IMG/VR virus record: IMGVR_UViG_3300044655_000744
Coordinates: 1 to 64,000 of that record
Source: a virus
Direction: 5' to 3' (one strand)
DNA length: 64,000 nucleotides
A program made the position numbers and the translations under genes. Numbering within the stretch: position 1 is the first letter of the stretch; every line of letters begins with the position of its first letter. The notes under the pieces were generated by a model. It did not search any database and had not been told where the DNA came from. It saw only the letters and a list, made by a program, of their open reading frames with translations. Positions 55,075 through 64,000 of this stretch are shown here, piece by piece.

Positions 55075-57155
55075 TTTAATAATCCTTTTAACATGCCTGT
55101 GTATTTTTTCCATAAGTTGCTGTCTTCTCTAACAGCCATCGGATTGTCACCTGGGTATTCTTTGCGGAATTGTTCCTTGCTACGATGTAAATCATCACCG
55201 CTAGGAATAGCAGCACTTACTGGGCCAATTTTTTCGTTTGGTGTATTAGTATATTCAATATCACGTTCTTCATCAACTTCTACTTCAACAGGTTCAACAA
55301 TGCCTTGTGCGATCGCTGTTTCTGCGTCATGCGGCAATTCAACCGCAAGTGCTGTTGGAGCTTCTACTTCTTCCATGCCTGCTAACTTACGGAATAAGTT
55401 AAGCGCATCTTCTTGACCATTAGCAGTAATGCTAACGTTGATATCTTCTTTAACTGTGTAACGTTTACCGTCAACTTCAAACTCTTTAGCACCGCTGGCT
55501 TTAGCAGCCGCTAATGCGCCTGAAAATTCGTTGCCTTCTGCCATATCAGCTTCATTAACAACATCTGCGGCAGCATAGAATTTATCATGGCTGAAGCGTG
55601 GGTTTTGTTGTTTAAATATATCAGCGTGATGTTGTGCTAACTCTTTACGTTTAGCCTCATCTGGAATATTTTTAATTAAATCTGCTACCATACGGAAGTC
55701 TTTACGGCTTGCGGCCTCTTCAATGGTACTAGTGTCAGTAAACTCCTTGGTGCCTAGCTCAAACTTTTCGCCCTGTGGTGTGGCAGCTAGTTTACCAGTA
55801 AACGCATTACCTTCATCCATCACGTCATCTGATTGTTCTAATCCTGTAGATTGCTCTACTGTGGGAGCAGTTAAGCCCGCTAGTTTAGCAATCTCATCTA
55901 ACTCTTCTACACCGCCTAAATGACTATTCATTGGAGCACCACACTCTGCTACATCTTTACAATAGTGACCGTATGATGTTGCTACGTCACCTAAGAAATC
56001 TTCGTCCATTAATAGAATGTTTCTAGCTTTATTAGGAGCAATACCTTGTGCTACCATTTCTTTACGTACGGCATCAACAAACTCAGGACCTGCTGTGTCT
56101 AAATGTGGATTTACACCAGCCAATGCTTTAGCAATTTGTTCGTAGAAGTAATCGGTTTCTTCCATAACACGTGCTTCTTTAAGTTTAGCTAGTTTAGATT
56201 TTTTCATCTTAGGAGCAGAGTTTTCAATGGTGTCACCAAATTTACAGCCTTCTTCTACATGTCCGGCTTTTTTAGCTTTCCACGCGGTAGCATAAGCAAT
56301 GCCTTTTTCTTTCTTAGATAGATTACCGTCTTTAGCATAACCTTTCTTAATGTGTTTAACCATACGTTCGGCTTTCTTGCCCGGAGGTGCCACTTCATCT
56401 AAATCACTAACATCATCTTTTTGTGCAGCGCCACCGTAGGCTTTACCAGCAACTTTACGGATTGGGGTGTTTGTATTGCTACCACCACGCTCAGCACGTT
56501 CGTCTTCTTGACGGTCTTTTAGTGCTTGTAGACGTTTACGTTTAGCAATGGCATCAGCATTTGGCGCTTCTGGTTCATCGTAGGCCGCTTCGCTAAGATT
56601 TTTTTCTTTCTTCTTCATAGCCGCAACAAAGTCTGCCAGTTTACAGTCAGGGTTGGATTTTTTAAATTTTTCGTAGTTTGCTTTGAACTTAGGGTGCTTA
56701 GGATCATCAAGTGTATATGGACCTTGACCTTCTTTAATTTTTAGTTTGCTGGTTAGATCTTTTGCGTCACCGCCAAACATATCTTTAAACGCACCTTTGG
56801 CATTGTTTTTATCTTTAACTGCTTTCTTAGGTGGTTGATTAAAAGATGAGGAGTGACGTACACCGTATTCATCGTAGTCGTCGCTACTAAACGGTTTAGC
56901 TTTTTTTTCCTTAGCGGCTTTCTTCATTGGCTCTTTCTTGTCGCCGTCTTTGTCCATATCTAAGAAGTCTGGTTTAGCAGATTCTTTAAAAGTTTGAAAT
57001 TTAGATTCCAGGCTTCGAACAGCCTCCATAATATCGCCTTTGGCTTCTACACTCTCATAGATTTTTTCTACCGGTGTTTCTGGTGTTAAGGCCGCAGTAT
57101 CAGTGATACCTTTTAATTTGCCTAAGATGTTATAGATGTTGTTACTGTTGCTCAT
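55071..57155 (-). CDS. Large low-complexity virion/scaffold-like protein
   Basis: 694 residues, Lys/Glu/Ala-rich. Segments in order: FLDMDKDGDKKEPMKKA (EF-hand-like, residues about 60-80), a long charged region, PPGKKAERMVKHIKKGYAKD followed by LSKKEKGIAYATAWKAKKAG (residues about 265-310), then two copies of the motif IAKLAGL / LFRKLAGM. I recognise the KHIKKGYAKDG...KEK-IAYATAWK block and the DMDKDGDKKEPM block as widespread in phages of aquatic bacteria; both are of unknown function. Likely head scaffold or an internal protein. Confidence 0.65.
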   Translation of the reverse strand: MSNSNNIYNILGKLKGITDTAALTPETPVEKIYESVEAKGDIMEAVRSLESKFQTFKESAKPDFLDMDKDGDKKEPMKKAAKEKKAKPFSSDDYDEYGVRHSSSFNQPPKKAVKDKNNAKGAFKDMFGGDAKDLTSKLKIKEGQGPYTLDDPKHPKFKANYEKFKKSNPDCKLADFVAAMKKKEKNLSEAAYDEPEAPNADAIAKRKRLQALKDRQEDERAERGGSNTNTPIRKVAGKAYGGAAQKDDVSDLDEVAPPGKKAERMVKHIKKGYAKDGNLSKKEKGIAYATAWKAKKAGHVEEGCKFGDTIENSAPKMKKSKLAKLKEARVMEETDYFYEQIAKALAGVNPHLDTAGPEFVDAVRKEMVAQGIAPNKARNILLMDEDFLGDVATSYGHYCKDVAECGAPMNSHLGGVEELDEIAKLAGLTAPTVEQSTGLEQSDDVMDEGNAFTGKLAATPQGEKFELGTKEFTDTSTIEEAASRKDFRMVADLIKNIPDEAKRKELAQHHADIFKQQNPRFSHDKFYAAADVVNEADMAEGNEFSGALAAAKASGAKEFEVDGKRYTVKEDINVSITANGQEDALNLFRKLAGMEEVEAPTALAVELPHDAETAIAQGIVEPVEVEVDEERDIEYTNTPNEKIGPVSAAIPSGDDLHRSKEQFRKEYPGDNPMAVREDSNLWKKYTGMLKGLLK

Positions 57156-57156
57156 T

Positions 57157-57753
57157 TTATTGTCCTTTTACCGCTGATGGGATTTTATTTTTTGTGCTGC
57201 CAACTGGGCTTGTGTTGCCTGTTGGAATATCATTTAAGGTTTGTGACTTAGTTTCATCGTTGCCGGCTATATCAAATGTTACTTTGCTTAGTTCTTTTAA
57301 CAAGGTACCTGCTTCTGCGTATGATTTACCAGCACCATTAGAAGTTTCCTCAAGAGGTTTATCTAATACTGCTTCGCCTTTTTTAAATTCACGAAGTTCA
57401 TTACCCTCTAAGTTCCAGCGCCAGGCTTCTTCCGGATGGTTAGTAGGAACTACAACTATATTAGCTGACGGGTATCCGGCACGTTCTGCAATTATAGCAC
57501 GTAATTGTTGATCAGTTACTGGATATGTTAACACCGCATCCATTAGATAAATTTGACAATTTTTCATGCTAGGGAAATCGATATCACTTTCCATTATTGG
57601 TAAGCGTTTAGCTTCACTAAGACTTTCTAAACCATACGAATCTAACGCAGTTTTTAAACGATCTACTGTTTCTGCTGGATCGATATTGGCTAGTTTAATA
57701 CGAAATTCGTATGTTTTTTGTGATTGAGTTAAATGTTCTAAAAAGTTTTTCAT
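57157..57753 (-). CDS. Conserved phage head/packaging-region protein
   Basis: 198 residues. First half folded: TYEFRIKLANIDPAETVDRLKTAL and YLMDAVLTYPVTDQQLRAIIAERAG; the C-terminal 60 residues are Ser/Thr/Asn/Lys-rich and probably disordered. A conserved neighbour of terminase genes in T4-like aquatic phages; no known role. Late octamer CATAAATA and AGGACC binding site upstream. Confidence 0.68.
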   Translation of the reverse strand: MKNFLEHLTQSQKTYEFRIKLANIDPAETVDRLKTALDSYGLESLSEAKRLPIMESDIDFPSMKNCQIYLMDAVLTYPVTDQQLRAIIAERAGYPSANIVVVPTNHPEEAWRWNLEGNELREFKKGEAVLDKPLEETSNGAGKSYAEAGTLLKELSKVTFDIAGNDETKSQTLNDIPTGNTSPVGSTKNKIPSAVKGQ

Positions 57754-57775
57754 ACCTATAGGTCCTGTATAGTGT

Positions 57776-57783
57776 TATTTATG
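57776..57783 (-). promoter_or_regulatory. Late-type promoter octamer CATAAATA
   Basis: CATAAATA on the minus strand 22 bases before the ATG at 57753; an AGGACC site fits between. Confidence 0.45.
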
Positions 57784-57797
57784 CTAATTTGACAACT

Positions 57798-58301
57798 TTA
57801 CTTCTTAGTGTTGTTTAATAATATTTGCTTCAGTAGTTCATTTCGGTCAATGACTACGCCTTGCCCATCTTCTGCATCTAGCAACTTATCACCGTCATTT
57901 TTGTTAGCATCCTTGGCGGCCTGCTGATCTAAACGCATTTTTTTAAGTTGTAGATCAATAGTACGCATCTTGCGATCTAGTTTAGCTTGTTTAGCTGTAA
58001 TAGCATGGCCTAGTAATGTGCCAGCAGTGGCTAATATGTGCCCACTAAAGCGTGCCTCTACATTCATACCCAAGTCAATTAAGTCTTGGAACTTTTCTTT
58101 AGCTAAGTCGCTTAGTTCATCAAGCTCTTTATCACCGACGTCCAAATCATGAACAAACGGTAAAGCAGCATCAATTTTATCAATAGCAGTATCCACAGCT
58201 TCGATCATCTCACGATTTTCTTCAATGGTTGTTTCTGCTTCTTCTACTGTAGTTTCTTCCTCAGTAGGAAGGTTAAAAAGTTCGGATAGTTTTTGTGTCA
58301 T
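57798..58301 (-). CDS. 16: Terminase small subunit gp16
   Basis: 167 residues (T4 gp16 is 164). Acidic N-terminus, then the coiled-coil core LIDLGMNVEARFSGHILATAGTLLGHAITAKQAKLDRKMRTIDLQLKKMRLDQ, in which an EARxxG...AGTxLxHAITAK pattern followed by a long helix is typical of gp16 of T4-like phages of aquatic hosts. Short tail. Forms an oligomeric ring that recognises DNA and regulates gp17. TGTAAATA lies eight bases before the ATG. Confidence 0.75.
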   Translation of the reverse strand: MTQKLSELFNLPTEEETTVEEAETTIEENREMIEAVDTAIDKIDAALPFVHDLDVGDKELDELSDLAKEKFQDLIDLGMNVEARFSGHILATAGTLLGHAITAKQAKLDRKMRTIDLQLKKMRLDQQAAKDANKNDGDKLLDAEDGQGVVIDRNELLKQILLNNTKK

Positions 58302-58309
58302 AGTAATAC

Positions 58310-58317
58310 TATTTACA
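58310..58317 (-). promoter_or_regulatory. Late-type octamer TGTAAATA, 8 bases before ATG
   Basis: TGTAAATA-GTATTACT-ATG on the minus strand, no Shine-Dalgarno; weaker match. Confidence 0.35.
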
Positions 58318-58327
58318 CTATTATAGA

Positions 58328-58759
58328 TTATCGTTTAAGATTTTTAAAGATATCGTATTCTGTGATTACACGAAATCGTATATTGTTAGCACGACACCAG
58401 GCATCAGCAGCGGCCCACTTGGCCATATTAATAGCTACGCTTAGTTTATCGCGATAGCTTTTAGCTGATTCCATTGTAGTTTGTGTACTTGGTTTGATTT
58501 CTACTAGTTCTGTATGCTTACGTTGATTTTTGTCTACGTATACTACCAAAAAGTCAGGCACATAGATTGTTTGTTTACCGCTAACTGGATTAAAGTATGG
58601 GATCTGAATAGCTTCACTAGCCCAGCTAACTACAGCAGGATTATTATCACAGAAATTACAAAAAGTAAATTCCCAACTACTACGATACGTGGGTGACCTT
58701 TTACCTATGTACTTTTCTATGTTCTTTATTTGATATTTGCCGTTGGCGTATTTGCTCAT
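58328..58759 (-). CDS. 4: Head completion nuclease-like protein gp4
   Basis: 143 residues (T4 gp4 is 150). YRSSWEFTFCNFCDNNPAVVSWASEAIQIPYFNPVSGKQ, YVPDFLVVY and LVEIKPS: a TnsA-like PD-(D/E)xK site with Glu in the WE block, Asp in PDF and the E-I-K pair. gp4 completes filled heads before tails are joined. Overlaps the gene upstream by one base. Confidence 0.88.
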   Translation of the reverse strand: MSKYANGKYQIKNIEKYIGKRSPTYRSSWEFTFCNFCDNNPAVVSWASEAIQIPYFNPVSGKQTIYVPDFLVVYVDKNQRKHTELVEIKPSTQTTMESAKSYRDKLSVAINMAKWAAADAWCRANNIRFRVITEYDIFKNLKR

Positions 58760-59388
58760 TATGGTAAGATGGCACGTTGAATGTATTTGTTAGTTTTTGG
58801 GCTGTTGTTAATTCCTAATAGGCTAGTATTAACACGATCTAAATTCAAAAACATACATAGGTAAGCATTAAGTTCATTTTCTTCAAAATTGTATTGAACT
58901 TCATAATAATTGTATATAGGGTCTTCTATTTGAGGACCAGTAACTAACTCTGCCTTATATTTTGTAGAGGCTATTAGTCTATAGTTTTCAGTTAATTCAT
59001 AAAACACATTTAATAGAGGGATATAAAACAACTGGCCTGCTGTATAGTTAGTTCTATCAGCATTAGCAGTTTGGTAAGAAGTATAACTACTAATAAACAT
59101 TTCTGAATCAACAGGGGTTTTAACTTCAGTCTTTCTACCTGTTTTTAGGCGGCGCAATTCATCGATGATTGACATAGGATCTACACCCCGTGTAGATGCT
59201 GTATAGACTACAGATGCTGCGAGCAATTTGCCTGTTTCTTTATCGCCAGTAAATGCCTGAAAGAATCCGATTACAGCTTCGTTAGCATTAGGATCAATAC
59301 TCACTTCTGATTTGAAAAAATTAGTAAAATAGTCATCTGTAACGTTGTTTACAGTAACAACGGGTAAATTTCCAACAACTGCGGCCAT
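58759..59388 (-). CDS. Tail/neck structural protein (gp3-like candidate)
   Basis: 209 residues. FFKSEVSIDPNANEAVIGFFQAFTGDKETGKLLAASVVYTASTRGVDPMSIIDELRRL is a distinctive helical region shared with structural proteins of T4-like aquatic phages; the rest is beta-rich with many Tyr/Asn. Adjacent to gene 4, and in T4 gene 3 (tail completion) also neighbours gene 4. The identification is from location and weak likeness. Confidence 0.5.
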   Translation of the reverse strand: MAAVVGNLPVVTVNNVTDDYFTNFFKSEVSIDPNANEAVIGFFQAFTGDKETGKLLAASVVYTASTRGVDPMSIIDELRRLKTGRKTEVKTPVDSEMFISSYTSYQTANADRTNYTAGQLFYIPLLNVFYELTENYRLIASTKYKAELVTGPQIEDPIYNYYEVQYNFEENELNAYLCMFLNLDRVNTSLLGINNSPKTNKYIQRAILP

Positions 59389-59397
59389 ATTTGATCC

Positions 59398-60498
59398 TTA
59401 TAAATCTATTCTACCTAACCCAATCGACGGTATTAATGAATCCGCTGAATTCATATTAAGTACTTTATTGGCACTAGCGGCCTTGGGTATACCATAAATT
59501 GATGTAGATCTACCGTTTTGCGCTGATGCTTGAGTTGGTACAAATATTGTACTTTGTGTATTTTGCCCACGGATAACATCTTTTGCTAATTGATTAAATT
59601 CTTGGGTAGCAATAGTTTTAAGATTTGCTCCTTTAAAATTTGTACCCATTCTAGCCGCTGTTACTGCTGCTGTAGCAAAATTACCACTTTGTAAATTAGT
59701 AAGAATGCCGCCCACCCCTTCAACCAGGCCGCCGGGACCTAGTATACTTTGTGTACCCCCACCCAAAGCAGTCAGTGGACTAGGACTATTGTCATAGTGA
59801 CCCATATTAAAGCCTCTAACTGTGCCATCAGTTACTGGACCGTACTCGTACTGTACAGCTTCGTACGCCAATGACATCGAATGTTCTAGGGTATTATATT
59901 CACCTTGTTGGTGTTGCCCATGTTGAAAACTTGTAATAGTAGGATTTATCAATATATATGAACTAAAACTTTTTTGATGTAGGCTGTAAATTCTAATACT
60001 GTTTATATAATTTGGCGCATCCGTACCCAACGGAGTGTATCCCCACGAGGTTGCCTGACGTGTTGTGTATTTGTGAGCTTGATGATATAATTCCTCTGAG
60101 TGGTCAGAGTCTCTATAGTAATACGAATAATAGCCGTACCAAAAATTACGAACGATATCACTACTATCATCATGAAACGTTAATGTTATTGGATCGTATG
60201 TAATTCTTTCTTGTATTATATTTTTTCTATTGTAGGCATTTAGTACTTTATTCTGTACTGTAAATTTCGGCAAGGTTGCTGTTTTTGCTAGTAGTCCTAT
60301 TTCATACAATGTACTAGGATTGGCATTGTCTTGTTGGTAAATTTGAGGGTTAACATCAATGAACACATGGAACATTGCCCCAGATTTTGGGCCCAAACGA
60401 TACAAACCATCAACAAAGGTACGGGCTGCATGCTGATAATCTTTTAGATCAGTCCCGGTGCTTACCCCTTGAAAGAATTGGTTTAAAAAACCAGCCAT
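59398..60498 (-). CDS. Tail-tube-like structural protein
   Basis: 366 residues. A first domain similar in outline to the tail tube (FHVFIDVNPQIY, ATLPKFTVQNKVLNAYNRKNI, ITLTFHDDSSDIVRNFWYGYYSYYYRD), and a second with SYILINPTITSFQHGQHQQGEYN, then a Gly-rich tail with signs of disorder (GGLVEGVGGILTNL). In T4-like phages several baseplate proteins (gp48, gp54) share the tube fold. Adjacent to gp19. Late octamer GATAAATA upstream. Confidence 0.65.
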   Translation of the reverse strand: MAGFLNQFFQGVSTGTDLKDYQHAARTFVDGLYRLGPKSGAMFHVFIDVNPQIYQQDNANPSTLYEIGLLAKTATLPKFTVQNKVLNAYNRKNIIQERITYDPITLTFHDDSSDIVRNFWYGYYSYYYRDSDHSEELYHQAHKYTTRQATSWGYTPLGTDAPNYINSIRIYSLHQKSFSSYILINPTITSFQHGQHQQGEYNTLEHSMSLAYEAVQYEYGPVTDGTVRGFNMGHYDNSPSPLTALGGGTQSILGPGGLVEGVGGILTNLQSGNFATAAVTAARMGTNFKGANLKTIATQEFNQLAKDVIRGQNTQSTIFVPTQASAQNGRSTSIYGIPKAASANKVLNMNSADSLIPSIGLGRIDL

Positions 60499-60517
60499 AT
60501 ATTAATCCTGTTTATAT

Positions 60518-60525
60518 TATTTATC
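60518..60525 (-). promoter_or_regulatory. Late-type promoter octamer GATAAATA
   Basis: GATAAATA on the minus strand 20 bases before the ATG at 60498, with an AGGAT site between. Confidence 0.55.
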
Positions 60526-60527
60526 GA

Positions 60528-60558
60528 GATAAAAAAGCCCGGGTTTTAACCGGGCTTT
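60528..60558 (-). terminator. Rho-independent terminator after the tail tube gene
   Basis: AAAGCCCGG-TTAAAAC-CCGGGCTTT and six T on the minus strand, 25 bases past the gp19 stop. Confidence 0.9.
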
Positions 60559-60583
60559 ACTATTATTATATTTTTCGTCTGGA

Positions 60584-61225
60584 TTAACCAGTAATAGAAC
60601 CTACGCCTTTGACTGATTTCACAGCTTCTTGACCTATCGCAAAGCCAACGCCATCTACTTTGCCTTCTTTGTACTGGATTGCGTTATCATAACGAATAGT
60701 TAGTTGGATTGTCATAGGGTCGTTTGAACTATATTCAGCATTAGCATAATCAACACTAGTCAAGAAACAACCGTACATTTCCCACGTTTCTAATGTTAAT
60801 GGAGTATCTGCTCCGTTGCCGCCGTCTAATACTTCAAACCGTGTTAAGAATTTATAGTCAACACCAGTAGCGGCGCTAGATTGTTCCATAAAGTCAAATT
60901 GTTTTTGTAGTTGCTCGCCAACACGACGAGTAACTTCGCCACCTGCATCATCGCGTAGTTGACAAGTAACTGTTTCCCAAGTTGGTTTACCAGCATAGTA
61001 AACTCTGCTGTTGTAAATTGGGATCTCGATAGGATCAAATGTTAGTGTTGGACGTTTAAAATCCATAACTTGTTTTGTTAGTTCAGTACTCGGTGAACTA
61101 ACGCCAAAGCTCTCAAATGTCACGCGGAAGCGGAATTTAAGTTTAGGCATCAACAAACCTTGTGCGCTTGCGCTTTGGTTTGTACTCAACGGTACTGTAA
61201 ATTTATTTAATGACGCTGTTGCCAT
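60584..61225 (-). CDS. 19: Tail tube protein gp19
   Basis: 213 residues, slightly longer than T4 gp19 (163). KLKFRFRVTFESFG, VMDFKRPTLTFDPIEIPIYNSRVYYAGKPTWETVTCQLRDD and WEMYGCFLTSVDYANAEYSSNDPMTIQLTIRYDNAI follow the tube fold and its inter-subunit loop. Forms the inner tube that delivers DNA. AAAGGAA binding site and GCTAAATA upstream. Confidence 0.92.
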   Translation of the reverse strand: MATASLNKFTVPLSTNQSASAQGLLMPKLKFRFRVTFESFGVSSPSTELTKQVMDFKRPTLTFDPIEIPIYNSRVYYAGKPTWETVTCQLRDDAGGEVTRRVGEQLQKQFDFMEQSSAATGVDYKFLTRFEVLDGGNGADTPLTLETWEMYGCFLTSVDYANAEYSSNDPMTIQLTIRYDNAIQYKEGKVDGVGFAIGQEAVKSVKGVGSITG

Positions 61226-61243
61226 TTTGTTATTCCTTTTATA

Positions 61244-61251
61244 TATTTAGC
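61244..61251 (-). promoter_or_regulatory. Late-type promoter octamer GCTAAATA
   Basis: GCTAAATA on the minus strand 18 bases before the gp19 ATG, leaving room for the AAAGGAA binding site. Confidence 0.4.
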
Positions 61252-61297
61252 CATTTTAGCAGATAATGGCGTGGCCATTATCTGCGTACTTAATTGA

Positions 61298-64000
61298 TTA
61301 TAGTCCAGCAGCTATCTCGCCAGTACCTTTAATGCGAACTGGGATATAGATGAATTCGATTGCTTTAACTGGTTCAATAGCAATATCAACATACAACTCA
61401 TTACGATCGATACGATCTGGTGTGTTGTTTGTTTCATCACATTGCACTACGTAGTCGTAGATACCACGTTTAGCAACTAAGTCATTTAACACTGCTTCGA
61501 ATGATGATTTAACTTGATTACGTGTAATCGTGTCATTTGGTTCAAATATATACGGACGAGCAGTTTTATCAAGCACTAGACGTAAATAACAAACTAAACG
61601 GGCTACGTTAATACGATCTAACGCAGTAGTTGAACTAGCACGTGTTTTTTGACCGTATGCCACTAAACCAACACCTGGTAATACTGTTAACGGGTTAACA
61701 TTGTTTTCATACAATGTATCACGCAGGCCTACTGTTACGCCAATGCTCTTAAATGTAAAGTTATCAAGAACATCTACATAACCAATAGCTGTAATATTAT
61801 CCAATACGCCACGACGCACACCTGCTGGAGCAAACCACGGATAGCTTTGATTGTCGCTACGGATAATAGCACGTAACATTGCGTGGCTTGGAGGAACAAC
61901 TACGCTGTTGCCGTCTAAGTTAGTAGCTAAACCACTTGGGTAGTAAACACCCAAGTATTCGCTACGACTTACAAGACCAAATAAACCATTTTCAGCAGCT
62001 AAGCCGGCATTAGTGGCCCAATTAGTGATTTCTGTCGAGTTACTTTGTAACGTCATTGGACTATCACCAATAACAAATGCTGTTTGTTTACGATCGTTAT
62101 TTAAAGTAATCATGTTTTGAATTAGTTCTGGGTAACCCGGAGCACAAATTAAGTTAAATTCGACACGCTCTTCACGTACATTTGTACTTGATTCAACTGA
62201 CGCTTTTAATGCTTCGACTACTGTATTACGTTGAGCAAATCCGCCAAAGTACGGAACACCTGTAGTAGTATTAACACCACTATGAGTTACCCAAGTAGCC
62301 GCTACAAAATTAGCGCCAACACTTGCGTGGTCTGTTAAGTAATTACCCTCGAAACGTTTAACATTGAAACCGCTACGACGTGTATTAAACAATAGGCCGC
62401 CACGTGGTGATAATGCGTAATCAGGAGCATCACTGTCGATGTAAGATGAATTTAGTAAATCTGAAATTAGTGGTAAAGTATCAACGATCGGATCTTCTGT
62501 TCCATCAACACCCCAACGAACATCAGCAAATGTAATTCCGTTTGAACTAATTTGATCTGTGTTATCAACTAGATTCCATTCCGCGCCATCATAGCGATAA
62601 ATTACAGGGAAAGCAAATAGGTTACTTGTATCAATCCACAAGTCACCAGCAACAATCGGATTACCATTACTTTGTACTGTAGGAGCAGAAGTACTAATAA
62701 TAGGACCTGCTGAGTCAGTAGCAGTTAGATCATAACCACGAGCATCGTTATTTACTGTGCTATATCCTTTCCATCCTGCGCCATCATTAATCATAATATC
62801 TACTTCTGTAGCATCATTATAATACCATAATGTACCATTGTTTGGGTCGCTATATGGAGCAGATGAAGAGAATGTGTAGGTTAGTGGAATAAATGGGCTT
62901 GCCAAATATTCTTTAGTGCCAACTAGTGTAACATTACTGTCATTATTCCAACCAGCAGTAGCTACGGTAGTTCCTGAGCCAACATCAGTAAGTCGAATAG
63001 TACCACCAGCTAGGTGTGTTAAACTAATTGCGCCAGTCGACTCTACGTTAGCTACTAGATTAGGCAAATTAGCGGCTAAAATATCTGCCACTAAACTCTG
63101 TGCTGTAGTACCGCTTAAATTGATAGTAGCACTTGATGTTGATACTGTACCCGGAACCGAAACTTCAATAGTAAGATCATGACTAGCGTTAAATGTTGGG
63201 CTAGTAGCTGTACCTGTAATTTTTAGTAAACCGGCCACGTCTTTTACATAGGCTGTAAATTTAGCTGTGTTGTTCTCTGCTGTGTCGTATCTTACATACA
63301 CAGCACCTACTGAAATTTGTGTGCCGCCACCTGTTGGATCTAGTCCTAATATAGCAGCGTTATCATTTGCGTATAGCGGAGCACTAACTGAACCGAACGC
63401 AGAAGCAGAAGAATTGTATTGTTTAAATGCCCAATTGGCGCCGTTGCCAATTGCCGTTGTTTTAAACCATACACTACCAGTTGGTCTTGGTAAAGCATCT
63501 GTAGCTAACCATGCTGGTGTATCGCGATAATCGCCATATTGGATTGTTGGTGTTGCTATAGTTTTACCTGATATGTGAATATTAGCAGTAACTTCAGCAG
63601 TAGTAAACAATCCCAATTTAACAGCACAATCGGAAGTTAAATCTGATTTAATACGAACATTACCATCAGGTGTAGCTGAAACGTTACCTGTAGTAATAGC
63701 AGCCGCATTAGCACGAATTTCTAAGTAACCAGCAGCATCAACTGTAGCAATAACACCTTTAATGTGTGCGGCTGTAATATCTGCGGCTACATCTGCTACT
63801 GTTGTACCTGAAATAGCAACCTGAGCATTATTAATCCACAAAGCGTCACCAATTTGTAACGCAGTACCACCACTAGGGATACTAGTACCTGTAATTGTTG
63901 ATTGAGACAACTGCCATGGAGCAGAACCAACTAGTGTCCATGTATTGTCGTATCGTTTATAGTATAAAGGATTTGTTCCGTCTGTACTATTAATAGCGTA
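61298..64000 (-). CDS. 18: Tail sheath protein gp18 (5' end beyond window)
   Basis: 900 residues are visible and the frame is still open at the right edge; a TTG at 63910 is not needed as start. The C-terminal third is the conserved sheath core: VRWGVDGTEDP, RGGLLFNTRRSGFNVKRFEGN, ALKASVESSTNVREERVEFNLICAPGYPELIQ, VPPSHAMLRAIIRSD, YPWFAPAGVRRGVL, TLYENNVNPLTVLPGVGLVAYGQKTR and NVARLVCYLRLVLDKTARPYIFEPND. The N-terminal part holds repeated Thr/Ser/Ala-rich beta modules (TATSPTFNASHDLTI, SGTTAQSLVADILAANLP, SGTTVADVAADITAAHI) and is much longer than in T4 (659 residues total). Contracts to drive the tube through the envelope. Confidence 0.93.
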   Translation of the reverse strand, partial: YAINSTDGTNPLYYKRYDNTWTLVGSAPWQLSQSTITGTSIPSGGTALQIGDALWINNAQVAISGTTVADVAADITAAHIKGVIATVDAAGYLEIRANAAAITTGNVSATPDGNVRIKSDLTSDCAVKLGLFTTAEVTANIHISGKTIATPTIQYGDYRDTPAWLATDALPRPTGSVWFKTTAIGNGANWAFKQYNSSASAFGSVSAPLYANDNAAILGLDPTGGGTQISVGAVYVRYDTAENNTAKFTAYVKDVAGLLKITGTATSPTFNASHDLTIEVSVPGTVSTSSATINLSGTTAQSLVADILAANLPNLVANVESTGAISLTHLAGGTIRLTDVGSGTTVATAGWNNDSNVTLVGTKEYLASPFIPLTYTFSSSAPYSDPNNGTLWYYNDATEVDIMINDGAGWKGYSTVNNDARGYDLTATDSAGPIISTSAPTVQSNGNPIVAGDLWIDTSNLFAFPVIYRYDGAEWNLVDNTDQISSNGITFADVRWGVDGTEDPIVDTLPLISDLLNSSYIDSDAPDYALSPRGGLLFNTRRSGFNVKRFEGNYLTDHASVGANFVAATWVTHSGVNTTTGVPYFGGFAQRNTVVEALKASVESSTNVREERVEFNLICAPGYPELIQNMITLNNDRKQTAFVIGDSPMTLQSNSTEITNWATNAGLAAENGLFGLVSRSEYLGVYYPSGLATNLDGNSVVVPPSHAMLRAIIRSDNQSYPWFAPAGVRRGVLDNITAIGYVDVLDNFTFKSIGVTVGLRDTLYENNVNPLTVLPGVGLVAYGQKTRASSTTALDRINVARLVCYLRLVLDKTARPYIFEPNDTITRNQVKSSFEAVLNDLVAKRGIYDYVVQCDETNNTPDRIDRNELYVDIAIEPVKAIEFIYIPVRIKGTGEIAAGL

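Overview
The window is a stretch of a large T4-like myovirus genome. Hallmark genes are tail sheath (gp18, cut by the right edge), tail tube (gp19), large and small terminase (gp17, gp16), head-completion nuclease (gp4), a PAAR spike tip, single-strand binding protein (gp32) and the recombination set UvsW, UvsX, UvsY. Nearly everything reads on the minus strand, packed with TAATG/ATGA overlaps. Base composition is AT-rich. The host cannot be read directly. A complete outer-membrane porin with a beta-proteobacterial look and a lipoprotein point to a Gram-negative host; together with C1 enzymes this makes a beta-proteobacterium, possibly a methylotroph, a reasonable guess and no more.

Layout, left to right: 0-0.75 kb tail-fibre-type genes; 0.76-8.4 kb conserved T4-like replication/recombination genes (gp62-like, UvsW, a HARP-like partner) plus a B12-type radical SAM enzyme; 8.4-14.1 kb formate-tetrahydrofolate ligase, four tiny membrane proteins, an AAA+ ATPase, small early genes with near-perfect sigma70 promoters, and a SleB-type lysis hydrolase; 14.1-26.6 kb a sugar/surface-glycan island (glycosyltransferase-like proteins, epimerases, methyltransferases, nucleotidyltransferase-phosphatase fusion, kinase, acyltransferase) with S-adenosylhomocysteine hydrolase; 26.6-29.6 kb two convergent fatty-acid desaturases and the porin; 29.6-35.3 kb radical SAM and 2-oxoglutarate oxygenase-like genes around a small spike cassette; 33.1-38.8 kb three tRNA groups (15 ordinary tRNAs, one apparently circularly permuted tRNA) with structured intergenic RNA; 38.8-50.6 kb omega-like protein, DNA methyltransferase, UvsX/UvsY, more radical SAM genes, a sulfotransferase and gp32; 50.6-64 kb packaging and virion genes.

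How it fits together: two promoter classes are visible. Class one is TTGACA-N17-TATAAT, in front of small early genes and tRNAs. Class two is a T4-late-like octamer (NNTAAATA or GATAAGTA), in front of virion genes and many accessory genes. In at least nine genes this octamer lies exactly 5 bases before the ATG with no Shine-Dalgarno, so those late mRNAs would be leaderless. The accessory cargo is centred on one-carbon and SAM chemistry: six radical SAM proteins, at least five methyltransferases, SAH hydrolase, formate-THF ligase and three Fe(II)/2-oxoglutarate-type oxygenases. The strongest candidate for something undescribed is the permuted tRNA at 37140-37229; the porin, the leaderless late promoters and the structured RNAs next to tRNAs come next. 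All functional calls are from reading motifs and architecture by eye, without database searches.
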